A stretch of 64,000 nucleotides of DNA from contig CM065295.1 in assembly GCA_032871835.1 (NCBI GenBank), positions 82,143,819 to 82,207,818 on the forward strand. The letters are read 5' to 3'. This document shows, in pieces, positions 10,946 to 22,457 of the stretch. This stretch comes from Dipteronia dyeriana. Taxonomy: Eukaryota; Streptophyta; Magnoliopsida; Sapindales; Sapindaceae. The notes below the pieces were generated by a model, which was not told the origin of the DNA, did not search any database, and worked only from the letters and a program-made list of their open reading frames with translations. Both the position numbers and the translations under genes were made by a program. How positions within the stretch are numbered: position 1 is the first letter of the stretch; each line of letters begins with the position of its first letter.

Positions 10946-13115
10946 CATGTACGATAAGCTATACAAGAAATATTTTACAGGTCCTTACTTGGTGTATTGA
11001 TCGGAGCGATTTATATACCTTTTGAGGTCCCAATTTTCTAGATTTTGTTCTTATTTTAGAGTATAATTTGGTATTTGATATGTTTGTGAGCCTTGTGTAG
11101 GTACATGTTCCCTACGGAAGGTATTTGAGCTTAATTGAAGAGTTTTGGAGGTTAAAGGGCAGAATTTGGAATAACTTATGCATACACTCTAACTTCAAAA
11201 GGTCATATCTCTCTCCTCTGATCGAACTACATCTCCCATAACCACTTTTAGGAAAGCCCCGGAGGTCTTCTTTCCAACACACTTTACAGATCACGATTCT
11301 AAGGTTTCTAGAGAAAGTTATGATCGTTTTTTTAATGGTGCTCAGAGAAGTGCAGTACGCAACCACGAGAGACCAAGTTGCGTACCGCATTTTGTACTGC
11401 GTAGAAAGGCATCAAGCTCCAAAAGTGATGTGCGGTTCGCTGTGTTGATGCGTATAACACATCGTACCGCACATCTGGGCAGAAATGCATTTTTCAACCA
11501 TTTTCAAAGGGGTATTCTTATCTTTTCACCCAAAAGTCTTACCCTAACCTCCCACACTATAAATACCCCATTTTCTCCTCATTCTTTAGACATCTCTTCC
11601 CCTCTTTTTCCCTTCTCATGCCTCCTCTCTTCTTTTTCCATTTTCTTTCATCTTTTGCTCCCATGGAGGTTTTTCCTCCATGGAAGCTCGCCATACACCT
11701 CCACCCCACCATTTTACATCTCCTTCATCCATCTTAGAGTAGATTACAAATAAAATAGGAGTCAAAATTGAGTTAGGAAGGATTTGAGCATCTTTTGAGG
11801 GTTTGTCTTTAAGGTTTTGTTTTATTTTACTCATTTCTTTGTATTTCTTGTTTTCTTTGATGTATTCCACCAATTTGGGGATATTGTAAACCTACTCTTG
11901 TATAATAAATGTATTGATTGTTCTTAAATTCATTTGGGTTTTATTTTGCTCTTTGATATATGTGTTTGTATACTCTTAATATGATATGTATGTGTATGAA
12001 TTGTTAGAAATCAATATGTGTCCATGATTGGGTTTAGGAGTAGAAATTAGATACCCATGATTGTTGATTGATTGATGGATGACTTGAAATTCCATGTATT
12101 GAGTATTTTGAGTAATAGGGATTTTACCCCCAAAGAGTAGAAAAGGTTTCAGTTCAGGCTTTTAATTACTAAATTGACCTTGGTTCATATCCTTGTTCTT
12201 TATGGGTCTTTGTATTAAGACACGATTATCCATCCACGTCACAGGATTGGGTGATTAATTGATTGTGGGAAAATTCCCTAATCAATAGGATGAACCTTTA
12301 ACATAAATTCAATGTTCTTAATGATATAACAATCACATTGTTGCATGTAGTTGTTTAGTAAACTTGTTTTCCATGTTTAGCCATCCTAGGGAGTTGACTT
12401 AACCGAATCTTTGACGTAGAAGTAAAGACCACCGACATTTCTTTTGGCTTGAGTAGTTATATGGATGTTTTGAATGCTTAAAGTCTTTGCTTAATTGATC
12501 ACTTTGTAATTGATCCATGGTTAGATGCTATGTACCGAGAGGAGACGCGTTTGACAATGCTTAGATAAACATTCACTATGCTTGACTAGAAAATGCTAGA
12601 ACCACTAGGCTAGCGTATAGGGTTCGATTTGTATTCCACGTGCTTAATGGGTTCATATATATTGTCCGGATTGCTCGAGAGAGATTTCGGGTATATATAG
12701 ATACTATTTCTAAGACATCGAGAGAGATTAGAGATTAATTAAGGGGATACGAGCCTATAATAAACTTGTACATTTGAGGATTAGGTGAGTCTAGAATGTA
12801 ATTATGAGGATTGTCACGATTAAGTCATTTTCCTAGTGTAACAATATTTCATGCATATCTCCATTCCATCTATCATTGTATATATGCTTTATATAAGTTA
12901 TTTAGTTGTATTATTATTCACTTTTCTGCACACGCAACACACGAGTTCCCTCGGAGTGTTGTAATAATAGCTAGATCTAGAGACGACCGGTGAATCCCAC
13001 CTCCCTATGGATCGATCCCTTGCTTGCCGCTATGCTAATCTCTATGACTTGCGCCCTTGCGAGACCGAACTTAAATGTTCATATTTGACGACACTACAAC
13101 GATGTTTCCCGATTA
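10946..13115 (+). repeat. Inverted third LTR copy with 52 bp of Tat-A flank
   Basis: 10998-13115 is an LTR of the LARD-like family in opposite orientation to the other two (starts TGATCGG; TATA box TATAAATA at 11558-11565 on the plus strand). Directly before it, 10946-10997 is the reverse complement of 7186-7237 with about two differences, including the TGTAT target-site bases at 10993-10997. This copy therefore carries the same insertion-site flank as the 5039-7185 LTR and cannot be an independent insertion. Its far end (TTCCCGATTA) is followed by GTTAT, not TGTAT, and by no primer-binding site. Confidence 0.85.
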
Positions 13116-13200
13116 GTTATGGATCGGGTCGTTTGTATTCGACCCAAGACAACTTTGGTCGAACCAGAAGAAGTTAGAATGTCGCCTCCTTTGTGAACCT

Positions 13201-13735
13201 GCCAATGTATATGGTATGTTGACTCGGACTGTTGGTCTTCCTCGTCGAGCCTGCAAAAGAACAAGAACATAGCAATATATATTTATGGTGAGGTTAGTTT
13301 CTTAGCCTTAGGTATGTTTGGGTTGAGCAATTTCCTGCTAGGATTCTTGAATAAGGATCATATTCAACTCTGATGGCCAAAAATTATATGAACAGAGCTT
13401 TGATGCTCTATATGAGCTTGCCTTTTTCTCCAGTTTTTTCGAGAGAGTTTCTTGTCCGAGAGCTCTCTTATTTATATGTTAAAAACTTATTTTCAACGTT
13501 CATACGTTAGTTACTAAAGGTTGACGATATTCGTGGAGAGATTTCCTCCTTTTTGAATCCTCATTGAATCAGAGGTTACCCATTATTTGTAACCGACGTT
13601 TAACTTGGTTTTTAAATCCAACCCCTTCGTCTGTGCAAGGTTTGGGTTGAATCAATGTAATGGGTCTGGATAAGACCTAACATTCATAAAGGCCTTGTAT
13701 GTTGGGTCTATAAGCCATTTTTTGGCTACCACACA
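13201..13735 (-). repeat. Possible 5' LTR and primer site of Tat-A
   Basis: Read on the minus strand, 13735-13207 starts TGTGTGGTAGCC, holds a TATA-like TATAAATAAGAG near 13465-13476, and ends CATATACA. One base later comes TGGCAGGTTCACAAAGGAGG, at the position of a primer-binding site. The Tat-B site begins TGGCGCTAGAAAGAGGG and is loosely similar. The place and orientation fit the 5' LTR of Tat-A. No second copy lies in the window to prove it, because the 3' end of Tat-A is off the left edge. 13116-13200 would be leader. Confidence 0.4.
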
Positions 13736-13836
13736 TTTAGAATTTTATTTATTGGACTGTGGACTATATTATTAAGTCAAATTAAGAATATTATAAACAT
13801 AAAATTTTAAGAGAAGAATAGTCACTTTATAATATG

Positions 13837-13873
<37 letters not shown>

Positions 13874-14114
13874 TCTCCTATCGGAACCGTCATGGTTTTA
13901 TTATATCAGGACCTTCAACCACAACCACACATTCACAATGGGTCCACAACTCCACATTAGTAAAAACAAACACATATACCCAATGTGTAGCTGTCTGTAG
14001 TTGAATGTCCTTATCTCTTATATCAAGATCGTCTTTACCAGAGAACCACCCTATATAAAAAAATTTAAGTCATTACACACCGATATAAATTCGCCAATAC
14101 GTTGGATGTGTAAT
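13736..14114. other. AT-rich spacer with (TAA)n
   Basis: No gene is visible. A TAA/ATA trinucleotide run of about 10 units lies at 13842-13872. Confidence 0.6.
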
Positions 14115-15545
14115 GAAATTCAAATATTAATACGTTATTGTGATATTGAAATGTTTTCCGATATCTAAAAGAAAAAAAATGTAATCATCATGATTACACG
14201 AAACAGGACAAAAGATAGACATCAACGAGATGTACCATGCATCTTGTATCCAAAAGCAAAACCGGTTTCTTAAAATTTAAAGGGTCGGGGAACCATGAGA
14301 TCCATGGTAAAAAAATCTTTTAAAATAAATGTAAATAACAAACAAAAATATATAAAGGGTAAAATGTAAAATTTATAACTATATCTTCTAAAAAAATAAA
14401 AGATTTGAGTCCGGAAGGGTCATGGTTCCTCCAAGCCTCCAAGTGATTTCACAACTGTCTGCATCCCTTTTACGATCTTGTAATGTGGTAAAATTTATCA
14501 GACGACAAGATTTCAACTGGAATTCCATGTACGTGACTATACCTAAGATTTTCTCCTTAAAGAGAGTTAAGTTGATACAAATATTTTAACAAAAATGTCT
14601 AATCAAGAATGGACAGCTTTTGGAAGTAAAACTCAAGGATGTTTTTAACTCGAAGAGTTTATATTAAAAACATCCCCTCGTCTTTGATCAATTATTGGAT
14701 GTAAAGTTACAAATACTTTTATTTTAGAAACTTCCCATATAGATTAACACCATTAGTATTCCGTTTATATTGACTGAGTTTGACTGTTAAAAAGTCTAAA
14801 ATATCTATATTTAAGCTTCAACTGTATGAATTGATTGTTATATCATCATACGTTTAACTAATAAAAATTAATAAAATGATATAAAAGGTGAGAATGTTAA
14901 CTTGCACAGTAAAAATTATTATGGAAAATTTACCTTAAAAAATAACAAAATTACAAATGAACCAACAACTTTAAAAATGAGTATTTGCTTGGATTTATAT
15001 GATATACAAATAAATACAGATTTCGGTTATTTTCAACGCTTTTGGTTCATTTGTAATTTTGTTATTTTTAGGGATAAAATTATCTATAAAATTACTTCTC
15101 GTTTGCAGGTTATTATTCTCACATTTTATATCATTTATTTGATAAAAGTGTGAGGTTATAATGATCAATTCATAAAATTGAAGTTTAAATAGAGATATTT
15201 TAGATTTTTAACGGTTAAATTCAATCAATATAGACGAAATACTAACGGTGTTAGTTTAAAGGAGAGATTTCTAAAATAAAAATAATTATAAATATACATC
15301 CAATAATAACTTAAATACGAGAGGATGTTTTTAATACTAATCCTACCTTGAAATTTGGGTTGCAAACCAAGACGCGTAATCGAAGAAGAATCTTATAAAT
15401 TTACAAAAGACCAGGTCAGACAGGGTCATTTGTCATTTCCACGAGGCCCATGAAATTGATTGAACTACCAATTACAAAATCGAAAATCCTCAGTTAAATT
15501 TCTCAACCATTATTATTTCTAGGATATGATGATGATGGTCAAAGC
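14115..15545. repeat. Segmental duplication, copy 1
   Basis: 14115-14650 matches 16146-16614, and 15345-15545 matches about 19413-19590. Once the insertions (14661-15338 here, 16615-19378 in copy 2) are set aside, the two copies align as one unit of about 750 bp. Each copy serves as the empty site for the insertion in the other. No coding function is seen in the unit. Confidence 0.8.
14661..15338. mobile_element. Foldback/MITE-like element with long terminal inverted repeats
   Basis: The ends are inverted repeats of about 240 bp or more, beginning TATTAAAAACATCC on each strand. The inner part also pairs (AACAAAATTACAAATGAACC against its complement around 15045-15068). The paralogous site at about 19404-19425 lacks it. 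A clear target-site duplication could not be fixed because the flank itself contains GGATGTTTTTAA, which resembles the element end. The 83-codon open frame inside is a by-product of the palindrome. Confidence 0.75.
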
Positions 15546-16145
15546 TATTTCATCAACTTAATTAAACAATCCCTTTTGAAGATTCCATGCATTTGAGAGA
15601 CATTTGATAACACAACAACAAAAAGTAAAAGTCATAATAATCTTTGTTAACAAGCTTCGATCAGTTCACACAATCCAGTCAGGCTCTTCTTCCACTAAAA
15701 AAAAAAAATTGATACAAATTTGTAAAATTAAAAAACTTTTTTCCGATAGTATGTCAAACACAGGGTAAAATGAGATTGATCTAATGATACAATATCCTTC
15801 ATGCCTACATCGTTGAAATTGTGGTTTGAATCGTATTAAGCTTTCTAAATTTTGTAATAGGAAAGTTAAATTTGTGTATTATATGGTTTTTTTTTAGCTA
15901 TTATTTACTGTCATCTTCTCAAAAAATAAAACAAGACTTTATTCATTATTATCAAGTAAAATACCTAAAAACCCTTCACATAAAACTTGATTGACCTTTT
16001 CAAAGAAGGATATTTTGGTATTCATTAGCCTATGCCTGGCCTTTTCATGAGGGGTACCTAGCCTTACGCCATTACCTAGCTCCACTATTAGGTAAAATAA
16101 ATTATTAACATCAAGGTCGGATCAAAGGTTTACATAGATTCATCA
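15546..16145. other. AT-rich spacer
   Basis: No reading frame, RNA gene or repeat stands out. It separates the two segmental copies. Confidence 0.5.
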
Positions 16146-16614
16146 AATTCAAATATTAATATGTTATTGAGATAATGAAATGTTTTCCGATACTTAAATG
16201 AAAAAATGTAATCATCATGTTTATACGGGTAAAAGATAGAACGTTACGAGATGTACCATGCATCCTTATATCCAAAAGTGAAACCAGTTTCTTCAAATTT
16301 GAAGGATTGGAGAACCATGAGATCTATAGTAAAAAAATAAAAATATAAAGGGTAAAATGTAAAATTTATAACTATATCCCCTAAAAAAAAAGATTTTAGT
16401 CCAGAGGGGTTATGGTTCCTCCAAGCCTCCAAGTGATTTCACCATTGTCTGCATCCCTTTTACGATCTTGTCATGTAGTAAAATATATCATATGACAAAA
16501 TTTCAACAAGAATTACATGTATCTGACTATACTTAAGATTTTCTCCCAAAAGAGAGTTATGTTGATACAAATATTTAAATATTTAACAAAAATGTGTAAT
16601 CAAGAACAGACAGC

Positions 16615-19378
16615 TTTCTTAGGAAGAAAGTTGATCAACGGTGAGGTGTGTGGTTTGCTAACTCCATCGAGATGGTTTCGTCAGGGAGATCCATTATCTC
16701 CGTACCTTTTTTTTCTCTGTGCTGAGGGTCTTTCTTGCTTGATTCGCAAAGCGGTTCAAAAGAGGGACATTGCTGGTTTTAACTGCACTAGAGAAGGTCC
16801 TAAGATTACGCACCTGTTTTTTATCGATGATAGTATGCTTTTCTCAAGGACGACGGAAAGGGATTGTTTGGCTTTTAAAAGAATTTTAGATTGTTATGCG
16901 AGTGCTTTTGGTCAAGTTTGAACTACCAAAAGTCAGTCATGTGTGTTGGTAGAAAGGTTTCCCAGAGTTCTGCCTCTATGTTGGTTGGAATTTTAGGGGT
17001 GAATATAGTAAAGTGCCATGAACGATATTTAGGCTTGCCGAGTTTCACTGGGAGGAATAAGAGACAAGTTTTTGCTGATATTATTGACCGGGTTTGGAAT
17101 CGAGTTAAAGGCTGGCAGCACAAGTTTTTTTCTATAGGAGGTAAGGAAATTCTATTGAAGGCAGTTATTCAAGCAATCCCGACTTATTCGATGTCTTTGT
17201 TCAGATTGCTGCAATCACTGATTCGAGACCTTTGTAGGCTTAGTGCTCGTTTCTAGTGGGGTTTCGGTGTTGATAAACAAAAAATGCACTGGTGTTCGTG
17301 GGCACGACAATGTAAACATAAAACTGATGGTGGTTTGGGTTTTCACGATTTATCTATTTTTAATAAATCCCTTCTTACAAAACAAGTTTGGAGGCTGATT
17401 TCTCAACCTAACTCGTTAGCTGCCAGAGTCCTCAAAAGCATTTATTTTCTAGATTCTTCTGTTTTGTAGGCTAGTTGTTCGGCTACGAGCTTCTTTCTTT
17501 GGAAAAGCCTGATTTGGGGTAAAGATCTGATGGAAGCTGGGCTACGATGGCGGATTGAGGATGGATCCTTGGTTTCAATATATGGTGATTGATGGCTTCC
17601 TAAGCCTTTGACCTTCAAGGTGTGGTCACCACCTCATCTAGATTTGAAAGTCAAGGTTAAGGATCTGATAACAGCTTCCTGTGGTTGGGATATTGAACTA
17701 ATTCAAAGGTCGTTTAATCAGGATGACACTTCTCACATTTTGAGCATACCTCTCTCGTTTTCGGGCGTAATGGACAACCTTCTTTGGAACTATGAGAAGC
17801 TTGGTTCATTTTCGGTTCGAAGTGGCTATTGTCTTGGCTGCTCTATGATGCAAGAGTCTAGTACCTCGGGTCTTAATTCTTCGATGTCATGGTGGAAGTT
17901 TTTATAGCATATTAAAATCCCTTCTAAAGTGAAAATTATGTTGTGGAGAGCTTGTCAAAACTAGATCCCAACTAATGCTAATTTGGCGCATAGAGGAATC
18001 AATGTTACTTGTTTGTGTCCACTCTATTTTTCTAATATGGAATCTTCCTATCACGCTTTGTGGGGATGCAGGTCTTTAAAGAAGATTTGATGGATGTGCT
18101 CATTTTTAGGTAGAGCTGCGATGCTTAATGATCAACCATTATTAGATTTTCTTCTAGCCTGCAAGGATTGCATGAAAGTATATAACTTTAAGACCCGCTG
18201 TGTCATTCTTTGGCGCATTTGGTGTAGAAGAAATGAGAGGGTTCATAAGTCCGGTTCTTTACATGATGAGGATATTGTTCCATGGGCGGTCTCCTATATC
18301 TCAGACTTCTGGAGGGCTAATATCCTTCCTCATGACATCCCCAGCTCTTCTGCACGGGTTGGAATCCGCTGGAAGCTCCCTCCTTCAGGTATGTCTAAAA
18401 TCAACACGGATGTGGCTATTGACAGAGTAAATGGGAAAATGGGGATTGGTATTATTATTCGAAGTGATGCTGGTAAGGTTTTGGTGTCAGGTTCGCAAGT
18501 GATCTTTGATGGTTACAGTGTTCAAGTCGCAGAAGCTATGGCCATTTTGCAGGGTTTTCAGTTGGACATGTCGCTGGGTCTAAGCCCTTGTATGGTGGAG
18601 TGGGATGTTTTGAGTGTGGTTTGCCTTATCAATAACAATCAACCTCCTTGTGCTGAGATAGGGGTGATTATCCAAGACATTCTTGTGTTGTTAAATTCGT
18701 GTCCCAATTGAAGGGTTGGTTTTGCCCATAGGGAAGCCAATATGGCTGCTCATAGTCTTGCTAAGCTAGGTTTAATTGCTTCATTTGAATCTGTGTGGAG
18801 GGAGGATGTTCCTCCCAGTATTTTCTCTTTACTTAGGGACGATTGTCCTGACCCTTTAGGGCCTATTTGGCACCTGGGTTTGGACTGGGATTGGACTAAT
18901 TCTAATCCAATCTCATGTTTGGAAACATACCGGACTAGCTTGGCCAATCCGGTGGGATCCAGCATTTAGTGATTTAGTCCTACAAACATGGGACTAAATA
19001 AACCCAATAAATTGTTAGGTTTATTTAGTCTCATGTTTGTAGGACTATTTTTTTTTATATATATAAAAAAATTAATAAATAAAATGAAAACTTTTTTTCT
19101 TCAGAAAATACTCTTTTATCAAATATTTAATACAATCCTATGTTTTGCCAAACAAAACGTAATATTAATTTAGTACAGTCCCATGTTTCTCCAAACACGG
19201 TATAGTCCAATCCAGTCCAATCCAGTCCAATCCAATCTCATATAATCCCAGTCTCATATTAGTCCAATCCAATCTCATAAAATAGTCCAATCCAATCCTG
19301 CACACCAAACGGGACCTATCTTTTGCTGTCCAGTGGTTTCGTTTTCTTCAAAATAATAATAATAATAATAAAATAATG
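16615..19378 (+). pseudogene. 5'-truncated L1-type LINE with RT and RNase H
   Basis: The plus strand encodes the C-terminal half of a plant L1 ORF2. 16620-16920 holds RT motifs (WFRQGDPLSPYLFFLCAEGL, and FIDDSMLF at the catalytic F/Y-x-DD box). 16920-17250 continues the thumb (ERYLGLPSFTGRNKRQVFAD). 17280-17470 gives GGLGFHDLSIFNKSLLTKQ. 17600-18090 is the zinc-binding region. 18360-18760 is an RNase H (KINTDVAI, VQVAEAMAI, then HREANMAAHSLAKLG). At least four stops or frameshifts break it. It ends in an (AAT)n-like tail at 19350-19375. L1 elements copy themselves by target-primed reverse transcription and are often truncated at the 5' end, as here. Confidence 0.9.
18859..19317. mobile_element. 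MITE inserted near the LINE 3' end
   Basis: The left end GGGCCTATTTGG and the reverse complement of the right end (AGGTCCCGTTTGG) form terminal inverted repeats. They are followed on both sides by GGATTGGACTA-type subrepeats. An inner palindrome pairs 18973-19002 with 19019-19047. The end sequence resembles those of Harbinger or hAT MITEs; the superfamily is not settled and I could not fix a target-site duplication. Confidence 0.7.
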
Positions 19379-19590
19379 AACAGCTTTTGGAAGTAAAACC
19401 CAAGGATGTTTTTAACTTGAAATTTGGGTTGCAAATCAAGACACGTAATTAAAGAAAAATCTTATAAAATTACAAAAGACCAGATCAGACAGGGCCCAGT
19501 TGTCATTTCCACGAGGCCCATGAAATTGATTGACCTCACTTAAATTTCTCAACCATTATTATTTCTAGGAATTGATGATGATGGTCAAAG

Positions 19591-20721
19591 TCATTGTGCT
19601 TAACAAATTTAACTATTTTTTTTAAAATATATATATACATAGACTTATCTAATTAATTGACTTAATACTTTTATAGTCATCTACTTGGAAATCATGCTCA
19701 ACTTAATTGATACGATGTGAAAACACGTAAAAAAAAAAATTCGTATCCACTCACATTTTTTTTCGTGCTCCCTAAGAAATGCCATTTCCTCCTATTCCCA
19801 CTTAAAAAAATGTCTCCAACATCTGGTTAAGAGAAGTGTAGAATATTTCAATTTTTTAAAGATTTCCAAGCCCGAGTTAAAACACAGTCAAGATAACTGA
19901 AGTGCTGAGAACAAAAAGAAGATTTCGACGACAAGAAAAAGGCATCTGGAAGCCTATAAAAAGAGCTTCAACGAGATTTTCAGGTTATATTGCTATCTTA
20001 ATTTTAATATCTTTTTAATTTTCTTTGATAGTTAAGAATATATTTTAATCCATGTTTGGTTTCGTAAGTTAATTATAATTCTTTTGATTTTTTATTTTTC
20101 ATTAATTTAGATATATAGAATATTTAGGGATTGTATTTTGAAACGTATGAAAACCAATTTAAGATTTTGATTAATGTGTTTGTTGTTAAATTTATGGATA
20201 ACAATAAATTGATTTTTAATCGTGGAAATTAATAAATTATTAGACGGCTATAAAATTACACGGAGGTAGATTTCAATACTTTAGTATTCTTTAATCGATT
20301 ATTTTTTATGCTATTTGCTATTAATTCTTAGTTTAATTTTATTTTAACAGATCACACTTAACTATGTTACGATTGAATTTAAATTTAGAATTAAATCAGT
20401 TGTTTAGCGCAACATTTTGTCTCCGACTCCCACCCAAATAATAAAAAATAAAAACATTTGCACACCGCTAAAGTTGTTGACTTCGGTCTTCGGCTGAGAC
20501 ATGTCATACATTGTAGTCAATTGACTCAATTTTTGGTCATCTTATAGCAAAAGATGTGGAGGACATAAATTTGTTTAACTTCGCTGTTGCTTGTGTGTAA
20601 GAATATACTTTTTAGGATCCGTACCTTTATTGATATCCTTGTTTGTCGAATCCTGATAACAATGTTTGTCTTACATGCAGATCTGCTTTTTAGGAAAAGA
20701 ACAAGAAGAACGTAAGGTGTA
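19591..20721. other. AT-rich spacer, presumed promoter region of the lipase gene
   Basis: No coding frame. The part next to 20722 should hold the promoter and 5' UTR of the lipase gene, but no TATA box is obvious at a good distance. Confidence 0.4.
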
Positions 20722-22457
20722 ATGTCTTCTAAGAGAGAAGATTTTAGATTTTCAGGGCCGTTACACCTGATCGGAACAGTTGATTGGTAGGACTCTGTGT
20801 TAAGTATGATCTATATAAAAAATGACAGCACTCAAATTAGCCTACTCTGAATCTCTATCACATGTTATTAATTAATTATCAAAGTCAGTTTAACATTTTA
20901 GTGATTATTATGGTGTCATATGCTTGTCAACCTGACTTGAGTGCTCTCTTTCAAATGTGTTGAAGGCTGTAATCTTATGATTAGTGGAGAATCTTAAACA
21001 TAACTCTAATTTTATGGTCATTTGATCATTTCTTTGCACCAGAGTATTGAGAAAACTTGTTCGGTATAGACGGTATAGTACTAGTAAGTCATCATGCCAT
21101 ATATATAATTTTATGATCATTTCTTTGCACCGGAGTATTGAGAAAACTTGTTCCGTGTAGGTACTAATAAGTCATCATGTCATATATATTGTGACAAAAA
21201 TGATCCTTTTACTTGTATTAACGTATTTTACTAGACATTTCCTGTGAATTGAAATAGCATTTGCTTTGGTATGATCCTTTTACAAACATTAACATTGTTA
21301 GAATTTCTTAAGACTTGATATGTATTTTGTGCATTAAGCAAGTTTTTGTCTAAAAAAATAATATTATTAATAAGATAAGAGAACATTGTTAAATGCAAGT
21401 TATCTTTAGTTGGAACTTCTGACAATGTCCGTACATTGTTTATGATTTTGATCCTGTAGCAACAGGACGGAGGGTGAGTGAAGTATTATGTACTTTTTCT
21501 TGCAGGAAAAATGTACGTCATAGAGCGGCTGTAGCAGCCTGTTTAGTTCACGGTGTCAGCGTTGTAGAGCGGGATCGCCAGAAGCAACGTGAAGGTTCCC
21601 AAGCTTTTGCCTCCCCTTGGTGGAAGTCCTTGAATTTTAAGATGGTTTCTCAGCTTCAGGACGATGTTGATTCTTCTATCTTTGGTGCCATTTATAAATT
21701 CGAACCCCCAGCTTCTTACAGTAACCTGTCAATAGATGGATGTCCGTATTATGTGATTGCCTTCCGGGGTACCCTTCTTAAACGAAAATCTTTTAAAAGG
21801 GACCTTGAGTTGGATTTCCACATACTTCGAAATACACTCGACACGACATCCCGCTTTGAGATTGCTATGCGAGCTGTCAGAGACATGGTTGCTTCTGTAG
21901 GTAGTTCCAATGTCTGGTTAGCTGGCCATTCTCTCGGGTCAGCCATCGCATTGCTTGTTGGGAAGACTATGGCCAAAGAAGAATACTTGCTTGCATCCTT
22001 TCTCTTTAATTCACCATATCCGTCAGTTCCGATTGAGAAAATTGTACCCGAGAAAGTGCACCATGTGTTCAGAGGAGCAGTCAACGTGGTCAGAGCTGGA
22101 GTTGCTCTTGCTGAGAAGAAAATGTCAGGAGATTCATCTCTTGCTCAGTCTGCATGGGTCCCTAACGTATTTGTGAACACAGCTGATCACATCTCCTCAG
22201 GATATGTCGGATATTTCGATCATAAGAAAAAGATGGAGGAGATTGGAGTAGGAGGTATTGAAAGATTAGCGACCCAGCTCTCACTGAGAGGTTCTTCGGA
22301 ACCAATGCATCGCATTCCATCGGCAAATCTGGTGGTCAATTCAACTCGTTCCCGGGATGCCCATGGAATTAAACGGTTGATGCATGCCCATGGAATTAAA
22401 CGGTTGATGCATGCCCATGGAATTAAACAGTGGTGGTCCAAAGATCTGCTGCACTGA
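20722..22457 (+). CDS. Class-3-type lipase/esterase, At4g10955-like (two exons)
   Basis: Exon 1 is 20722-20786 and exon 2 is 21506-22457. The intron has GTAGGA donor and TTGCAG acceptor and joins ...VD and W-KNVRH in frame. The protein is 338 aa, the usual length of this family. Exon 1 encodes MSSKREDFRFSGPLHLIGTV, the conserved SGPLHL start. Residues 104-111 (YVIAFRGT) form the strand before the oxyanion region. The nucleophile elbow is GHSLG (162-166, Ser164). LASFLFNSP, WVPNVFVNTADHI and IPSANLVVN follow the family pattern. It should be an alpha/beta-hydrolase acting on lipid esters; the substrate is unknown, and the database name 'GDSL esterase' for this family is misleading because the motif is GxSxG. 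Oddity: near the C terminus AHGIKRLMH is repeated (see 22359-22430). No signal peptide is seen. Confidence 0.9.
21024..21205. repeat. 91-bp tandem duplication in lipase intron 1
   Basis: GATCATTTCTTTGCACC starts at 21024 and again at 21115. Both units continue through GAGTATTGAGAAAACTTGTTC to AAGTCATCATG with small differences. Confidence 0.8.
22359..22430 (+). repeat. 27-bp coding minisatellite in lipase C terminus
   Basis: The unit starting GCCCATGGAATTAAACGG repeats at 22359, 22386 and 22413. The period is 27, so the frame is kept and AHGIKRLMH (9 residues) is repeated. Two full units are followed by AHGIKQWW, the ordinary family ending. The first two units are nearly identical, which suggests a recent expansion. 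Confidence 0.9.

Larger units (their letters stand above)
16146..19590. repeat. Segmental duplication, copy 2 (interrupted by LINE)
   Basis: The left part (16146-16614) and right part (19379-19590) match copy 1. The LINE lies between them at the site GACAGCTTTT. A short direct repeat around the junction (GAACAGACAGCTTT on the left, ATGAACAGCTTTT on the right) is the likely LINE target-site duplication. Confidence 0.8.

Noticed and set aside
14902..15153. 83-codon open frame in the foldback element
   Set aside because: Spans the palindrome centre; low-complexity product with no family match.
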